A stretch of DNA of 58,543 nt from Phycisphaerales bacterium. GTDB lineage: Bacteria; Planctomycetota; Phycisphaerae; Phycisphaerales; UBA1924. The notes under the pieces are model-generated. The model was not told where the DNA came from. It made no database searches and was given only the letters and a program-made list of their open reading frames with translations. Position 1 is the first letter of the stretch; each line of letters opens with the position of its first letter. Shown here one piece after another: positions 8,003-17,782 of the stretch. The stretch covers positions 1 to 58,543 of the forward strand of contig JADLCM010000056.1 in the NCBI GenBank assembly GCA_020847175.1. The letters are read 5' to 3'. The position numbers and the translations under genes are program-made.

Positions 8003-9559
8003 TCACTCGATGCCCACGAGCTGCATGCGCCACCCCTGCCAGCTCAGGTACTGGCGAGTGCCTTGCTCCGCCATCACCATCCGGCCCTCGGGGTCATAGA
8101 CCCGGCGCATGTAGAAGAGCGGGTGGCGGAGCTCGATCACCGCCTGCTGCTCGTCCTTGTGCGCCACGACGACCTCGAAGCCCACGCGAGGCTCGCGGTC
8201 GATCACCTGACCCGTCCGCATGGACCGGAACCCTTCCGGCGTGATGAAGACGAGCCCGGGCCCTGACACGCCCGAACCGAAGGCCATGCGGGTGAGCGCA
8301 TCGCGCCCGTGCTCGCGCTCCTCCCGTGTCGAGACAAGCTCACCGATGAACATGGTGGAGCCCCGCGCCGCGACCTGGAACTCGTTCTCTATGGCGCCGC
8401 CCGAGACGGGTGGGTTGCCGTCGATCATGGCGAAGTGGTTGCCCTGGTATCGCAGGCGCGAGGCCCGGCGGATCCATCCGGGAGCCTCGGCCTTGGCGCC
8501 GGGCCAGTCGACGTGCCGGACTTCCAGGAGGACCATGTGGTTCAGGACCACGCCGTCCCAGTCTTCGTCGTCGCGTTCGGTCGGGCTCGCGGTGGCGATC
8601 GAACTGCCGGAGCGATACACGAGCAGGTAGCCCGTGTCGGTGTCGTACATCCATTGCGTGGTGCGCGAGCCCGAGGAGACCCGCACACGCAGCACGTTGT
8701 GCGTGCGACCCTGGAGCTCGTATGTGCCCCGGCGCACCTTGAAGGCCGAGGTCGAATCGACATCGCGGAGCAGGCCCGGATGAATCCAGAAATCGCTCAC
8801 CGCGGCCGCGGGCCCCGCGTGGCAGTGCACCGAACCCATCACCTCGAACTGGCGTGCGTCCGGGTTGTACCCGAAGAACTGTCCGACCAGGAGCGCCGCG
8901 CCGCCCTCGATGCCCGCGACATCCAGCGTCACGATGCCCACGCCTCCGCCCGCCTGCTCCTGGAAGAGCCAGTGGTCGTTCGCGTCGTTGCTGAACGAAG
9001 AGCCGGTGTCGTACACCAACCGGGTGCCCACCCGCACCGACTCCGGCGCCCCGAAGCGCTGGACCTGTTCCGGGGTGAGGCCCAGGAGCACCGGCCCATC
9101 ACCCAGGCGGCTTCGCACCGAGGCCAGGGCATCGTCACCCCGGGGTGCTGAGGGCTCGACGGGTCGATCAGGCCGGGGTTCCGGGCGCGGGTCGGCGCCG
9201 GGCGTGAGTTTCGCGAGGTCTGCCCGGGTGAGCTCAAACGTCTTCATCCCGTCATCGGTGCGGAACGAGAGCGCGACCTTTGTTCCCACCGTGCCCCGTA
9301 TCGCGCCGCCCACCTGCTCCAGTGTCCAACCGTCCACGGACGCCCGGTCGATGGTGCGGAGCACGGCATCGAGAGGCACGCCCGCCGCCGCCGCCGGCCC
9401 ACCCGGGGCGAGCGATGCCACGATCCACTCGCCGGCTTCCTGGCGAAAGGAGATTCCGATTCCGCCCGTCTGGGCCGCGGCGCGGGCGCTGAGACACGCC
9501 ACGGCCAGGGCTGCAAGCCAGGCGACCAGGGCGTTGGCGCGAGAGAAGCATGGGAGCAT
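8003..9559 (-). CDS. Exported PDZ-domain protein of unknown function
   Basis: 518 aa. A signal peptide (LAALAVACLSARAAAQ) is followed by a PDZ domain at about residues 35-115 (GIGISFRQEAGEWIVASLAPGGPAAAAGVPLDAVL), then a low-complexity RPEPRPDRP linker and a long C-terminal region of about 350 residues that I do not recognise. There is no protease triad, so this is not a DegP-like enzyme; the PDZ domain would bind peptides or partner termini in the periplasm. A GGAGG ribosome site lies about 7 bases before ATG, and TAGACT further upstream could be the -10. It is transcribed in the same direction as the beta-propeller gene upstream of it (42-base gap) and could be co-transcribed with it. Confidence 0.72.
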   Translation of the reverse strand: MLPCFSRANALVAWLAALAVACLSARAAAQTGGIGISFRQEAGEWIVASLAPGGPAAAAGVPLDAVLRTIDRASVDGWTLEQVGGAIRGTVGTKVALSFRTDDGMKTFELTRADLAKLTPGADPRPEPRPDRPVEPSAPRGDDALASVRSRLGDGPVLLGLTPEQVQRFGAPESVRVGTRLVYDTGSSFSNDANDHWLFQEQAGGGVGIVTLDVAGIEGGAALLVGQFFGYNPDARQFEVMGSVHCHAGPAAAVSDFWIHPGLLRDVDSTSAFKVRRGTYELQGRTHNVLRVRVSSGSRTTQWMYDTDTGYLLVYRSGSSIATASPTERDDEDWDGVVLNHMVLLEVRHVDWPGAKAEAPGWIRRASRLRYQGNHFAMIDGNPPVSGGAIENEFQVAARGSTMFIGELVSTREEREHGRDALTRMAFGSGVSGPGLVFITPEGFRSMRTGQVIDREPRVGFEVVVAHKDEQQAVIELRHPLFYMRRVYDPEGRMVMAEQGTRQYLSWQGWRMQLVGIE

Positions 9560-9601
9560 GACGAACCTCCGAGCGGGCTTGAACAGCGCGACCGCATCAG
9601 T

Positions 9602-12600
9602 CTACCGACCGCTGACATCCGGAAGAACCGCCACCCCCCCCTCGGTTTCGAGGAGGAGGGCTCCGTTGAGGACCACCAGGTTCGTGGCTTCCCATGAGAG
9701 GCGCACCTTCAGCGCGGGGGGGACAAGCCGCGCGGATTCGTCGAACCGGAGGAGGCGGGTCTCTTCGCCGGCGGTTTCGGCGCGGCGGAGGGCAAGAAAG
9801 CCCCCGTCGATCGGCACCGGAGGCAGAAGGGTGTTGTCGGCCCCGAGGGCATCCGCCCCGACGAGTTCGCCCTGCCTTGAGAACAGCCCGATGCCCGAGC
9901 CGGTGAGGACGGCGAAGCCGTCCTGCGTCGGCACCAGGTCCACCCTCGTAGTGGACGCGAGCAGGGCGCGCTGCGGGAGCGGGTCGAGCTCGAAGAGCCC
10001 CGAGGCGGCGCGGCCCAGCCGGAGCCGGCGCTGCGCATCGAGGATCACCAGCGCATCGCCGACGATCCAGGCGTCCATGGTTGCGCGCAGGGCATCGTCG
10101 CTGCGGGTCCAGATGACGCGTGCCTCGTGGGCGCTCGCGCACAGCACACCCTCGTCGGCGCCGACGATCACCTCGCCTCGCTCACCGAGGCGCACCCAGC
10201 GCACCGGGCCGGGAAGCACGCCCTCGCGCGATGAGATGCGGAAGCGGCCTTCGCCGGTGCGGAGATCGACAACCACGAGTTCGCCGCTCTGCGCTGCGCC
10301 CCGGCCCCCGGCGGCGAGGACGCCCGCGCCCGCGACGGCGTCGTGCACCCGGTCGAGCCTGAGATCGGCGCTCCAGAGCACCCGCCCGGAGGCGAGGTCG
10401 ACGCCGACGGCGAGCCCGGACCGCTGCACGAGGGCGACCGTGCGCTCGTCGTGGGCGACCAGAAACTGGCGTTCCGGCACGCGCCCGTCCATCGTCGTCT
10501 CGACGGTCGATGGCCCCACCCGGGCCGCCCCGGGGAGCGCTTCGACCAGGCTCTCCAGAGCCGGGGTCTCCCACAGCGGCTCGCCCGTTGCGGGGGCAAG
10601 CCGGCGCAGGCGGGACGAGCCGGCGGCGCTCTCGCCCACCAGCACGAGGCCCTCCTCGCACGCCAGCACCTGCGAGCCCGGGCTGAGCAGGCGTGTCCAG
10701 GCGGCGCGGAGCCCCGCGCCGGGGGCCGCGTCGTAACGGGCCAGGGTCAGGGCCCCCCCGTCTTCGACCCGGGAGAGAAGCACCCAGGCCGGGGCGCCGA
10801 GCGGGGGCGGGCGGATCGCGCAGTGCCAGCCGTCCAGTGCGTGTCCCGGGCCGAGTTCGTGGGCCAAGGCCGGGCGCCGGAGGCGTGAGGCCTCCAGCTC
10901 GGCGAGGTCGCGCACCAGGCCATCGGCGTCGATTGGCTCGCCCTGCGCGGTCAAGGGCAGACCCGGGGCCAGCTCACGGTGGTCCGCCAGCACGCGGGAG
11001 GCTTCATTGAGGCGTCCTTCCGAGGCCAGCAGGCGCACCAGCAGGCCGGCGAGTTCACCGGCGGGCGATTCCCCCCGACGATCGAACGCCCGGAGGGTAT
11101 CAAGCCCGGCGCGAAGCGAACGCATTGCCTCTTCCAGGTTTCCTTCGCCCCGGTACGCCTCGGCGGCGCTCAGCCACCAGGCCGGCGCTTCGCGCGCCGC
11201 GGGGTACTGCCGGGCGCGGGCGGCGAACTCCGCGGCGTTCGCCGGGTGCGGGCTCGCATCCGCCTCTCGCTCGAAGGGTTCATACGAGCCGGGTGCGTTC
11301 ATCACCACGAACCGCACGCGGCGCGCGGCTTCAAGCTCCGCCCGCGTGCTCATGTCCGGGCCGGACCACGGGGCCTCGCACAGCTCAGGCGACGCCAGAA
11401 CACGCTGATACGCCCCCAGCGCATCGCCCGGGCGCGCCCGGCGTTCGTGTTCGCGGCCCTCGATCAGCAGCGCCGCGGCGCGTTCTTCGGGTGAGGCCGC
11501 AAGCCCGGAGAGCACGTCGATGAGGTCCGCCGCCACGGGGGCGGGCAGCAGGGCGCGCTCCGGGGCATCGTCGCGCTGGCTGCGGTCGAGCATCCGCGTG
11601 AGCGACTGCACCAGGCGGTCGTGCAGCCGGGCGTCGGGCTCGGCGGCGGTGCGGAGGATGTCCGCGGCGGCGCGGGCGGCTTCCCCGATGCGTTCGGCGT
11701 GCCCCGCCTGCGCGGCGAGTTCGGCGAAGACGATGGCGGGCTCGGCGTCATCGGGGCGGGCGCGCATGCGGGCCAGCAGCACCCCCTCGGCCACGGGCCA
11801 GACCAGGTAGCTGTGCAGACGCTCGCCGTCGAGGGCGAGAATCTGGCCCTCGACGGAGACCAGAACGCCCGAGTTGTCGAGGTCGACGTGCGCGCCGGCG
11901 ATGTGTCCGCCCGTTTCATGCGGCACATCGAAGCGCAGAAAGCCGTCCACGGTGGGGAGCACCAGGCCGCCGGGTGTGACCAGGGCCCGCCCGGTGACGG
12001 AAGTTCCTTCGTAGGCGTCGCTCACCGAAATGCGAGCGCTCTCAAACTCGGACGCGGGCACGGCCGAGGCGTAGCGCGAGCCGACGCCGACCAGCGTCTC
12101 TCCGACGAGCAGCAGGTACCGCGGCCATCCCATGTTGGCGCTGGCGCGCTCCGCACGGATTGCCCCGTCGGCGCGGTTGATCTCCAGGATGCGCGAGGCG
12201 TCGTCGGTGATGACGAAGATCGAGTCGCGCCAGACCACGGGCCCGCTGAGCGCGGTGGGGGGGAGCGAATCGGGAGGGGCAAGGCCCGTTCCGGGGGCCC
12301 GGCGCAGCCAGCGCACGCGCCCGCTCGCGGCCTCGATCGCGACGATCACGCCCATGGCCTCGGCCCGGTAGATGATGCCCTCGTGCAGCGCGGGCACCGA
12401 GGCGCGGAAATCGCCCGTCCGCGGGTCATAGGGCAGGGAGCCCACGGCGGAGATCGCCCGGGCCCAGCGCACCCGGCCGGTCGGCGCTTCGAGGCCCACG
12501 AGCCGCAGGGCCCACACCCGCTCGTCGTGCATCTGCTTCTCGATGCTGAACACCAGGGTGTCTTCGTGCACCAGGGGCAGGCCGGTGGGCACGAAGGCGT

Positions 12601-13723
12601 GGTACTCCGGCCCGAGCGCCATGGGCGACCAGCTCCAGACGAACTCTCCGGTCGCGTGGCGCAGCGCGTGCATCCGCGGATCGCCGAGCTGTCCGGAGAG
12701 GCTGTTGCGGCCCGTCGCGCCGAAGAGAAGATCGCCCGACACCGTGATGCCTCGCACCAGCGCCAGCTCGCCCCAGAGCCCCCGGTCCCGGTTGAGCTGC
12801 GACAGATCGCGCGGCGGCGGGGGGGACTCGGGACGCACCCGCCAGCGCGGCGTCAGCGTGTAGCGGTCCCACGCGGCGAACGAAAGCCCGTCGCCGACGA
12901 AGACCTCGTCGCCCCGGATCAGGGGCACATCGGTCAGCCCCATCGGGCCCTCGGTGCTCAGCCCGCGCCGGTCCACGCTCGGCGCCGAGCCTCCCGACAG
13001 GCGCACGCTGTGCAGGGGCCTCGCCACCAGTTCACGCACGTCAAGGTCAAGGGCCGGCGAGAACACGCCGCTCTCGCGCGGCTCGCCGGCGGGCCACTCG
13101 ACCCGCGCGGCGGGCACCCACCGGTCGCCCGCCCGCTCGGCCCAGGCCCGGGCGAGCGCGATGATCTCCTCGCGCGGCAGGTAGGCCGAGATATCGCGCA
13201 TCAGCCGGGCCGCCTCGCGCGCCGCAGCGCCGGTGAAATCCGGGTGCCCGTCGAGCTGTTCGAGCAGGAGCCGAGCGCTCTCGAAGTGGGCGGCGTCAAG
13301 CTCGGTCTGCGCGAGGCGCAGGCAGGCTTCAAAGCCCTCGGGCGTGAGCAGGCGGGTGCGTTCGACCCGCGCCGGGTCGGCGTCGAGCAGCGCGCGGGCC
13401 GCGGGCGACTCCAGTTCCCGGTACCGGGCGAGCAGATCGGGGGCATCGAGGAGCGCCGCGTGGACGCGGGCGCGGACGCTCGTGAACAGGTCCGGGTCGC
13501 GGGCGCTGGCGATCACGCGGTCGCCTTCTTCATCGAGCAGGCGCTGGAGCGCGCGGGCGGCCTCGGGCACGTTGTCGCCTGCGAGGAGCTGCGGGAGACG
13601 GGCGAGGGTTTCCGCCGCGAGCGTGGAGTCATCGGGAAAGACAGGGTTCACGGGGCCGTCAACAGGCTGGGCCCGCAGGACCGGGGCGAGCAGGACCAGG
13701 ATGACGAGCAGCACGCGGCCCAT
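9602..13723 (-). CDS. Exported PQQ-like beta-propeller protein with TPR-like middle
   Basis: 1373 aa. ATG at 13723 gives a clean signal peptide (MGRVLLVILVLLAPVLRA) behind a GGAGG site; the frame is open further upstream, but that extension looks non-coding. After a helical N-terminal part (about 200 residues with ALQRLLDEEGD and similar), repeated strands with A-x-D-x-x-G-x-x-x-W motifs (for example LFGATGRNSLSGQ, RWRVRPE, SGRVRWLRRAPG) mark a PQQ-type propeller. A helical TPR-like block of about 300 residues follows, then a second propeller (GVDLASGRVLWSADLRL). BamB-like proteins of this type bind partners in the outer membrane or periplasm; no cofactor site is evident. A large planctomycete-style exported scaffold is the best description. 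Confidence 0.72.
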   Translation of the reverse strand: MGRVLLVILVLLAPVLRAQPVDGPVNPVFPDDSTLAAETLARLPQLLAGDNVPEAARALQRLLDEEGDRVIASARDPDLFTSVRARVHAALLDAPDLLARYRELESPAARALLDADPARVERTRLLTPEGFEACLRLAQTELDAAHFESARLLLEQLDGHPDFTGAAAREAARLMRDISAYLPREEIIALARAWAERAGDRWVPAARVEWPAGEPRESGVFSPALDLDVRELVARPLHSVRLSGGSAPSVDRRGLSTEGPMGLTDVPLIRGDEVFVGDGLSFAAWDRYTLTPRWRVRPESPPPPRDLSQLNRDRGLWGELALVRGITVSGDLLFGATGRNSLSGQLGDPRMHALRHATGEFVWSWSPMALGPEYHAFVPTGLPLVHEDTLVFSIEKQMHDERVWALRLVGLEAPTGRVRWARAISAVGSLPYDPRTGDFRASVPALHEGIIYRAEAMGVIVAIEAASGRVRWLRRAPGTGLAPPDSLPPTALSGPVVWRDSIFVITDDASRILEINRADGAIRAERASANMGWPRYLLLVGETLVGVGSRYASAVPASEFESARISVSDAYEGTSVTGRALVTPGGLVLPTVDGFLRFDVPHETGGHIAGAHVDLDNSGVLVSVEGQILALDGERLHSYLVWPVAEGVLLARMRARPDDAEPAIVFAELAAQAGHAERIGEAARAAADILRTAAEPDARLHDRLVQSLTRMLDRSQRDDAPERALLPAPVAADLIDVLSGLAASPEERAAALLIEGREHERRARPGDALGAYQRVLASPELCEAPWSGPDMSTRAELEAARRVRFVVMNAPGSYEPFEREADASPHPANAAEFAARARQYPAAREAPAWWLSAAEAYRGEGNLEEAMRSLRAGLDTLRAFDRRGESPAGELAGLLVRLLASEGRLNEASRVLADHRELAPGLPLTAQGEPIDADGLVRDLAELEASRLRRPALAHELGPGHALDGWHCAIRPPPLGAPAWVLLSRVEDGGALTLARYDAAPGAGLRAAWTRLLSPGSQVLACEEGLVLVGESAAGSSRLRRLAPATGEPLWETPALESLVEALPGAARVGPSTVETTMDGRVPERQFLVAHDERTVALVQRSGLAVGVDLASGRVLWSADLRLDRVHDAVAGAGVLAAGGRGAAQSGELVVVDLRTGEGRFRISSREGVLPGPVRWVRLGERGEVIVGADEGVLCASAHEARVIWTRSDDALRATMDAWIVGDALVILDAQRRLRLGRAASGLFELDPLPQRALLASTTRVDLVPTQDGFAVLTGSGIGLFSRQGELVGADALGADNTLLPPVPIDGGFLALRRAETAGEETRLLRFDESARLVPPALKVRLSWEATNLVVLNGALLLETEGGVAVLPDVSGR

Positions 13724-13847
13724 CGAGTACGGCCTCCGGTCGCGGGCGGGTCCGAGAGCGCGCCCGCAGGTTCGCGACAAGCCTACCACCCGGGCGGGCG
13801 CGCCGTTCCGCGCGGCGCGCGGGTCAGGGTCGGTTCCTGCGGGGTCG

Positions 13848-14303
13848 ATGTCCCTCCGGATGGGTGAACGCGCTGCGTCCAGGCAGTTGCCCCCCCGCGC
13901 CCGGCTCACCCGGGCGGAGGTCCGCCGTGGCCGGCGGGTGCTCTGGCTCGCGCTTGCCGTGCTCATCATGAGCGCTGTTGACCTCGCGCTGACGCTCACG
14001 TATGTCACCACCACGGGCATGGTCGAGGTCAACCCCGTCGCCCGTCACGTGATGAGCCTGAACTCGCCCGCGCTGCTGGCAGTGTGGAAGGCCGCGACTC
14101 TCGGCCTCGGCCTCGGCATCATGGTGCGGTACAGGCACACCCGCGCGGGCGAAGCAGGAGTGTGGATTGCGGCAGGGGTGCTGCTGGCACTGATGGTGCA
14201 CTGGGTGAGATACAACCGGCAGGTCGAAGAGGCCGCCCCCAACCTGCATCTCTCGGGCATGATGAATTCCGAGGCGTACGTGTCGATGAACCGCGAGCCT
14301 TGA
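13848..14303 (+). CDS. Small membrane protein, DUF5658-like
   Basis: About 151 aa. Three to four hydrophobic helices can be seen. The motif LALTLTYVTTTGMVEVNPVA resembles the start of DUF5658 proteins (an Asp helix, then E-x-NP), whose function is unknown. ATG at 13848 or 13860 are both possible; neither has a strong ribosome site. The gene is divergent from the beta-propeller gene and convergent with the debranching enzyme. Membrane location is clear from sequence; family membership is from memory and should be treated as tentative. Confidence 0.55.
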   Translation: MSLRMGERAASRQLPPRARLTRAEVRRGRRVLWLALAVLIMSAVDLALTLTYVTTTGMVEVNPVARHVMSLNSPALLAVWKAATLGLGLGIMVRYRHTRAGEAGVWIAAGVLLALMVHWVRYNRQVEEAAPNLHLSGMMNSEAYVSMNREP

Positions 14304-14356
14304 GGGGGCGGAGATGAAATCGTGCGCGGGGCTTGCTTCCCGTTGACGTCGGGTGC

Positions 14357-14389
14357 CCGCAGTCTGCCGGCCCTGCGGCGAGACTGCGG
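14357..14389. terminator. Strong hairpin between convergent genes
   Basis: CCGCAGTCT (14357-14365) pairs perfectly with AGACTGCGG (14381-14389), and GCCG/CGGC continue the stem with one bulged G. It lies between the stops of the small membrane gene and the debranching enzyme and could serve both directions. No T tract follows. Confidence 0.6.
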
Positions 14390-14531
14390 TTCCGCTGACT
14401 TGCGCGGACCGTTCACGGTTGTCGTTTTTGGCCGGAGCGCCGCAGTCGCGCGTCAGAGCACGCGGACGGCGGGCACGCGAGTTGGTGAGGCGAGATTCAT
14501 GGATACCGCGGCCGTGATGCGGGCCGGGCCG

Positions 14532-16658
14532 TCACGATTTCTCGACCGGATCGCCGCGCTCGCAGGCGAGGACCAACGCGAGGGCCCGCAGGGTTTCGGC
14601 CACGCTCCACGCCTGGGCGGTGCATGCGCGGGCCCGCTGGGGACGTTCGGGGGTGTCGTCGCCGTCAAAGACCTCGGGCAGTTTGCCCAGAAACCTGGAA
14701 TCGAGGTACTCGACGAGCGGGGCGAGGGCGCGCCGGGCGTCGGCGGCGCCGGCGGGGCCGTGCACGCGGAGCACTCCCTCGACAAAGGGCCCGATGAGCC
14801 AGGGCCAGACTGTGCCGTTGTGATACGCCGCGTCGCGCTGGGGCATCGGGCCCTCGAAGCGACCGCGATACCCCGGCTCACCCGGGGCGAGCGTGCGAAG
14901 CCCGTGCGGCGTGAGGAGCGCATCGCGCACGACGCTGAGCACGGCCCGTTGCTGCACGGGTGTCAGGGGTGAGTGGGGCAGCGACACGGCGAAGACCTGG
15001 TTCGGGCGCACGTCGCCCACGCCGCGCCAGCCCCCGGCATCATCGGCTTCGAGCCGGTCAAAGAGGCAGTTGCGCTGGGGGTTCCAAAAGAGCCTGCGCA
15101 GCGAGCCGCCTGCCTCGGCGGCGAGGGTGCGGAGTTCGTCCGCCCGGGCCGCGTCGCGCGGGGCGAGCAGGGCGGCGAGTTCGAGGAGCGCGCTGTGCCA
15201 GAGGGCGTTGATCTCGACGGCCTTGCCGTGCCGCGGGGTGAAGACGACACCGTCGCGGGCGGCGTCCATCCACGTGAGCTGGGTGGAACGGCTGCCGGCG
15301 GCGATCAGGCCGTCGGCGGGATCGCGCCGGATGTCGAAGTCGGTGCCCCGGGCATAGTGCTCCACCACGTCAAGGCAGGCCTCCGCGAGCGGCGAAGAGG
15401 AAAACCCGGCGTCTTCACGGGCGAGGCGCGCCCAGCGGCAGCAGGCGTGGATGAACCAGAGCGAGGCATCGACGGTGTTGTAATGCGCCTCGTTGGTGAG
15501 GTCGTCGAAGCGGTTGGGGATGATGCCCCGGCGCCGGCGCTCGGCGAAAGTCTGGAGCAGGCGCTGCGCCTCGTCGAACCGCCCGGTGACGAGCAGCAGC
15601 CCTTCGAGCGAGATCATCGAGTCGCGCCCCCAGTCGGCGAACCACGGGTAGCCCGCGATGATCGACACGCCCGGCGTGCCCCCGTGCTGCGGGTGGGTGA
15701 CCGAGCCTCGCCGGACCAGGAACGCGTCGGTGGCGCGGGCGAGGGCGGCGACCGCCGCGGCATCGGCGGGGCCCAGGGCGTCGCCCCCGCAGCGGACGAT
15801 CGTGCGCCGGGTGATCTCGGCAAGTCGGCGGTCGCGCGCCGCCGCGTCGTCCTCGATCGAGGGGAGCGAGCCGGCATCGGTCGAGGCGTGAAGGGTGAGC
15901 ACGCTGGTGCCCGAGGCGGGCACGGTGGTCCACTCGAAGCGTCCGGGGCAGTAGAGGTCTTCAACGTGGTCGAGACCGCGGTCCTGCTCCCACCAGTAGG
16001 TGAGGCGCCGCCACCACTGCGGATCATCGCGGAAGGCGGCCTCTTTGGAGTGCAGGTGCAGCCCGAGATGTTCGCGCGCGATGAAGCAGCCCCCGGGCAG
16101 GGGGCGGCGCATGAACGCGGTTCCCTCGTGATGCAGCGCGTGCATGTCGCCCAGTCGGATGAGCGGGCGCAGTTCCAGGCGGATTGGGATGCCCCCGCTC
16201 CGCACCGCGTAGCGGATGCCCACGGCGTTGCGCCGGTCATAGAGGTACAGCGTCTTATCGAGCGTGACTTCGCCAAGCGGGGAGTGCACCCGGTAGCGCC
16301 AGCGCACGCCGAAATGGCCCTGCTCCATCGACACCAGGTTCGGGTGCGAACTCGCGTGCTCGGCGCCTTCGAAGTGGATCGGCGTGAGGCGCACGCTCAA
16401 CTGGGTGAGCGCCCCGGCATCGATCACGAGCGTGTCGTCGATCGCGGTCAGGGCGCTGACCCGGTCCACCGGCGGGTGCATCGCGGCGATGAGCATGCCG
16501 TGATACCGGCGCGTGGGGGTGCCCATGAGCGTGCCCTGGGCGAACCCGCCGAGGCCGTTGGTGAGCAGCCACTCTGTCTCCAGCGATTCGCGCCGCAGTC
16601 GCTCGCCTTCGCGCACGAACTGGGCCATCGCACGATCCGCCGCGTGAGCCAGGGGCAT
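14532..16658 (-). CDS. Glycogen debranching enzyme (amylo-alpha-1,6-glucosidase)
   Basis: The 708-aa protein removes alpha-1,6 branches from glycogen-like storage polymers in the cytosol. The N-terminal domain (LETEWLLTNGLGGFAQGTLMGTPTRRYHGMLIAA) is the hallmark of bacterial archaeal-type debranching enzymes. The C-terminal (alpha/alpha)6-barrel of GH133 follows, with WFADWGRDSMISLEGLLL and DASLWFIHACCRW carrying the acidic active-site region. Start: ATG at 16658 with GGAGA 6 bases upstream; the open frame upstream of it overlaps the FKBP gene and is rejected. Minus-strand TACGCT at 16683-16688 is a likely -10. It is divergent from the FKBP gene. Confidence 0.9.
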   Translation of the reverse strand: MPLAHAADRAMAQFVREGERLRRESLETEWLLTNGLGGFAQGTLMGTPTRRYHGMLIAAMHPPVDRVSALTAIDDTLVIDAGALTQLSVRLTPIHFEGAEHASSHPNLVSMEQGHFGVRWRYRVHSPLGEVTLDKTLYLYDRRNAVGIRYAVRSGGIPIRLELRPLIRLGDMHALHHEGTAFMRRPLPGGCFIAREHLGLHLHSKEAAFRDDPQWWRRLTYWWEQDRGLDHVEDLYCPGRFEWTTVPASGTSVLTLHASTDAGSLPSIEDDAAARDRRLAEITRRTIVRCGGDALGPADAAAVAALARATDAFLVRRGSVTHPQHGGTPGVSIIAGYPWFADWGRDSMISLEGLLLVTGRFDEAQRLLQTFAERRRRGIIPNRFDDLTNEAHYNTVDASLWFIHACCRWARLAREDAGFSSSPLAEACLDVVEHYARGTDFDIRRDPADGLIAAGSRSTQLTWMDAARDGVVFTPRHGKAVEINALWHSALLELAALLAPRDAARADELRTLAAEAGGSLRRLFWNPQRNCLFDRLEADDAGGWRGVGDVRPNQVFAVSLPHSPLTPVQQRAVLSVVRDALLTPHGLRTLAPGEPGYRGRFEGPMPQRDAAYHNGTVWPWLIGPFVEGVLRVHGPAGAADARRALAPLVEYLDSRFLGKLPEVFDGDDTPERPQRARACTAQAWSVAETLRALALVLACERGDPVEKS

Positions 16659-16682
16659 GAGTTTCTCCGCCGGGTGATGCCA

Positions 16683-16706
16683 AGCGTACCCCGCGGCGCG
16701 TACGCT
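16683..16706. promoter_or_regulatory. Divergent -10 pair for debranching enzyme and FKBP genes
   Basis: TACGCT occurs on the minus strand at 16683-16688 and on the plus strand at 16701-16706, 12 bases apart. Both genes then have a 24-33 base leader with a GGAG ribosome site, unlike the leaderless set. Confidence 0.4.
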
Positions 16707-16739
16707 CTCTCGTCGCGGTCCCGCCGAACCGGAGAATCC

Positions 16740-17081
16740 ATGAGCGCCGAAACCACCACGCCCTCGGGCATCACCATCGCGGAAACCCTCGTGGGCCAGG
16801 GCGCCGAGTGCAGGCCCGGCGCCACGGTGCACGTCCACTACACCGGCATGCTCACGAACGGCACGATCTTTGACTCCAACTGGGACGACCCCGAACCCAT
16901 CAAGTTTCCCCTCAAGAATCTCATCAAGGGTTGGCAGGAGGGCATCCCGGGCATGAAGGTCGGCGGCACCCGGCGGCTGACCATCCCGTATCAACTTGCC
17001 TACGGCGAGCGGGGCATCCCAGGGACGATTCCGCCCAAGGCCACGCTCGTCTTTGACATCAAACTGGTCGGGCTCGGCTGA
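16740..17081 (+). CDS. FKBP-type peptidyl-prolyl cis-trans isomerase
   Basis: 113 aa, a single FKBP domain that catalyses proline isomerisation during protein folding. Conserved features are VHVHYTGMLTNGTIFDSN, FPLKNLIKGWQEGIPGMKVGG and LAYGERGIPGTIPPKATLVFDIKLV, so the active-site aromatic and Asp positions are kept. No signal peptide, so it is cytosolic. ATG at 16740 has GGAG 6 bases upstream. It stands alone, divergent from the debranching enzyme; purE follows after 200 bases. A 6-bp stem (CTCGGC/GCCGAG) at 17073-17092 spans its stop codon and may be a weak terminator, and another (CGGGCG/CGCCCG) lies at 17227-17241 before purE. Confidence 0.95.
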   Translation: MSAETTTPSGITIAETLVGQGAECRPGATVHVHYTGMLTNGTIFDSNWDDPEPIKFPLKNLIKGWQEGIPGMKVGGTRRLTIPYQLAYGERGIPGTIPPKATLVFDIKLVGLG

Positions 17082-17269
17082 ATCCCGCCGAGACCCCGGC
17101 ACGCTTGTCGCCCGTGCGGTCCGGCCGATCCGGGTGGCTCCGACCGGCGCGGAGAAAAGATGCCTGGTTAGGGTGCCGCATGGCGAGGAGGGGATGAGGG
17201 GATCGCGGTGCGCGCCGCGGACCGACCGGGCGCTTCGCCCGACCGGATGCCGGCCTGCGGCCCGCGCAG

Positions 17270-17275
17270 TACGAT
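17270..17275 (+). promoter_or_regulatory. Leaderless-type -10 hexamer of purE
   Basis: TACGAT, 6 bases before the purE ATG; no ribosome site between them. Confidence 0.5.
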
Positions 17276-17281
17276 GGGCGC

Positions 17282-17782
17282 ATGGGTGCGCTGGTCGGCA
17301 TCATCATGGGCTCGCAAAGCGATTGGGAGACGATGCGCCACGCCTCTGAGACGCTGGGCGCCCTGGGCGTTGCCCACGAGTGCCGCATCGTCTCGGCCCA
17401 CCGCACGCCCGACCTGCTCTTCACGTACGCGAGCACGGCGGCGGAACGGGGCTTGCAGGTCATCATCGCGGGGGCGGGGGGTGCGGCGCACCTCCCGGGC
17501 ATGTGCGCCAGCAAGACGCGCCTGCCCGTCCTCGGCGTACCGGTGCGCTCGGCCGCGCTCAGCGGGCTGGACTCGCTGCTCTCGATCGTGCAGATGCCCC
17601 GGGGCGTGCCCGTGGGCACGCTCGCGATCGGGGAGGCCGGGGCCGTCAACGCCGCCCTGCTCGCGGCCTCGATGCTCGCCAACACGCACGCCCCGATCCG
17701 CGCGGCGCTGGAGGCCTACCGGGCCCGCCAGACCCAGGGCGTGCTCGACAGCCCGGACCCCTCGCGCGGGGCCGGGGCGTGA
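17282..17782 (+). CDS. purE: N5-carboxyaminoimidazole ribonucleotide mutase
   Basis: PurE converts N5-CAIR to CAIR in purine synthesis. The 166-aa product has the class I signature: [10 protein letters not shown] at the N-terminus (nucleotide phosphate binding), SAHRTPD with the catalytic His, and [11 protein letters not shown]. The length is normal. It overlaps purK by four bases (GTGA at 17779-17782), so the two steps of the bacterial CAIR route are translated together. A TACGAT -10 lies 6 bases before ATG, and no Shine-Dalgarno is present, so a leaderless message is likely. Confidence 0.95.
   Translation: MGALVGIIMGSQSDWETMRHASETLGALGVAHECRIVSAHRTPDLLFTYASTAAERGLQVIIAGAGGAAHLPGMCASKTRLPVLGVPVRSAALSGLDSLLSIVQMPRGVPVGTLAIGEAGAVNAALLAASMLANTHAPIRAALEAYRARQTQGVLDSPDPSRGAGA

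Noticed and set aside
11621..13867. 748-aa plus-strand frame inside the beta-propeller gene
   Set aside because: Opposite strand to a gene with clear signal peptide and repeats; no domain seen.
14973..16739. Upstream extension of the FKBP frame by about 590 codons
   Set aside because: It is antisense to the glycogen debranching enzyme; FKBP similarity starts at ATG 16740.
17073..17092. Riboswitch-like stem at the end of FKBP
   Set aside because: Only a 6-bp stem that spans the stop codon; no conserved aptamer elements.
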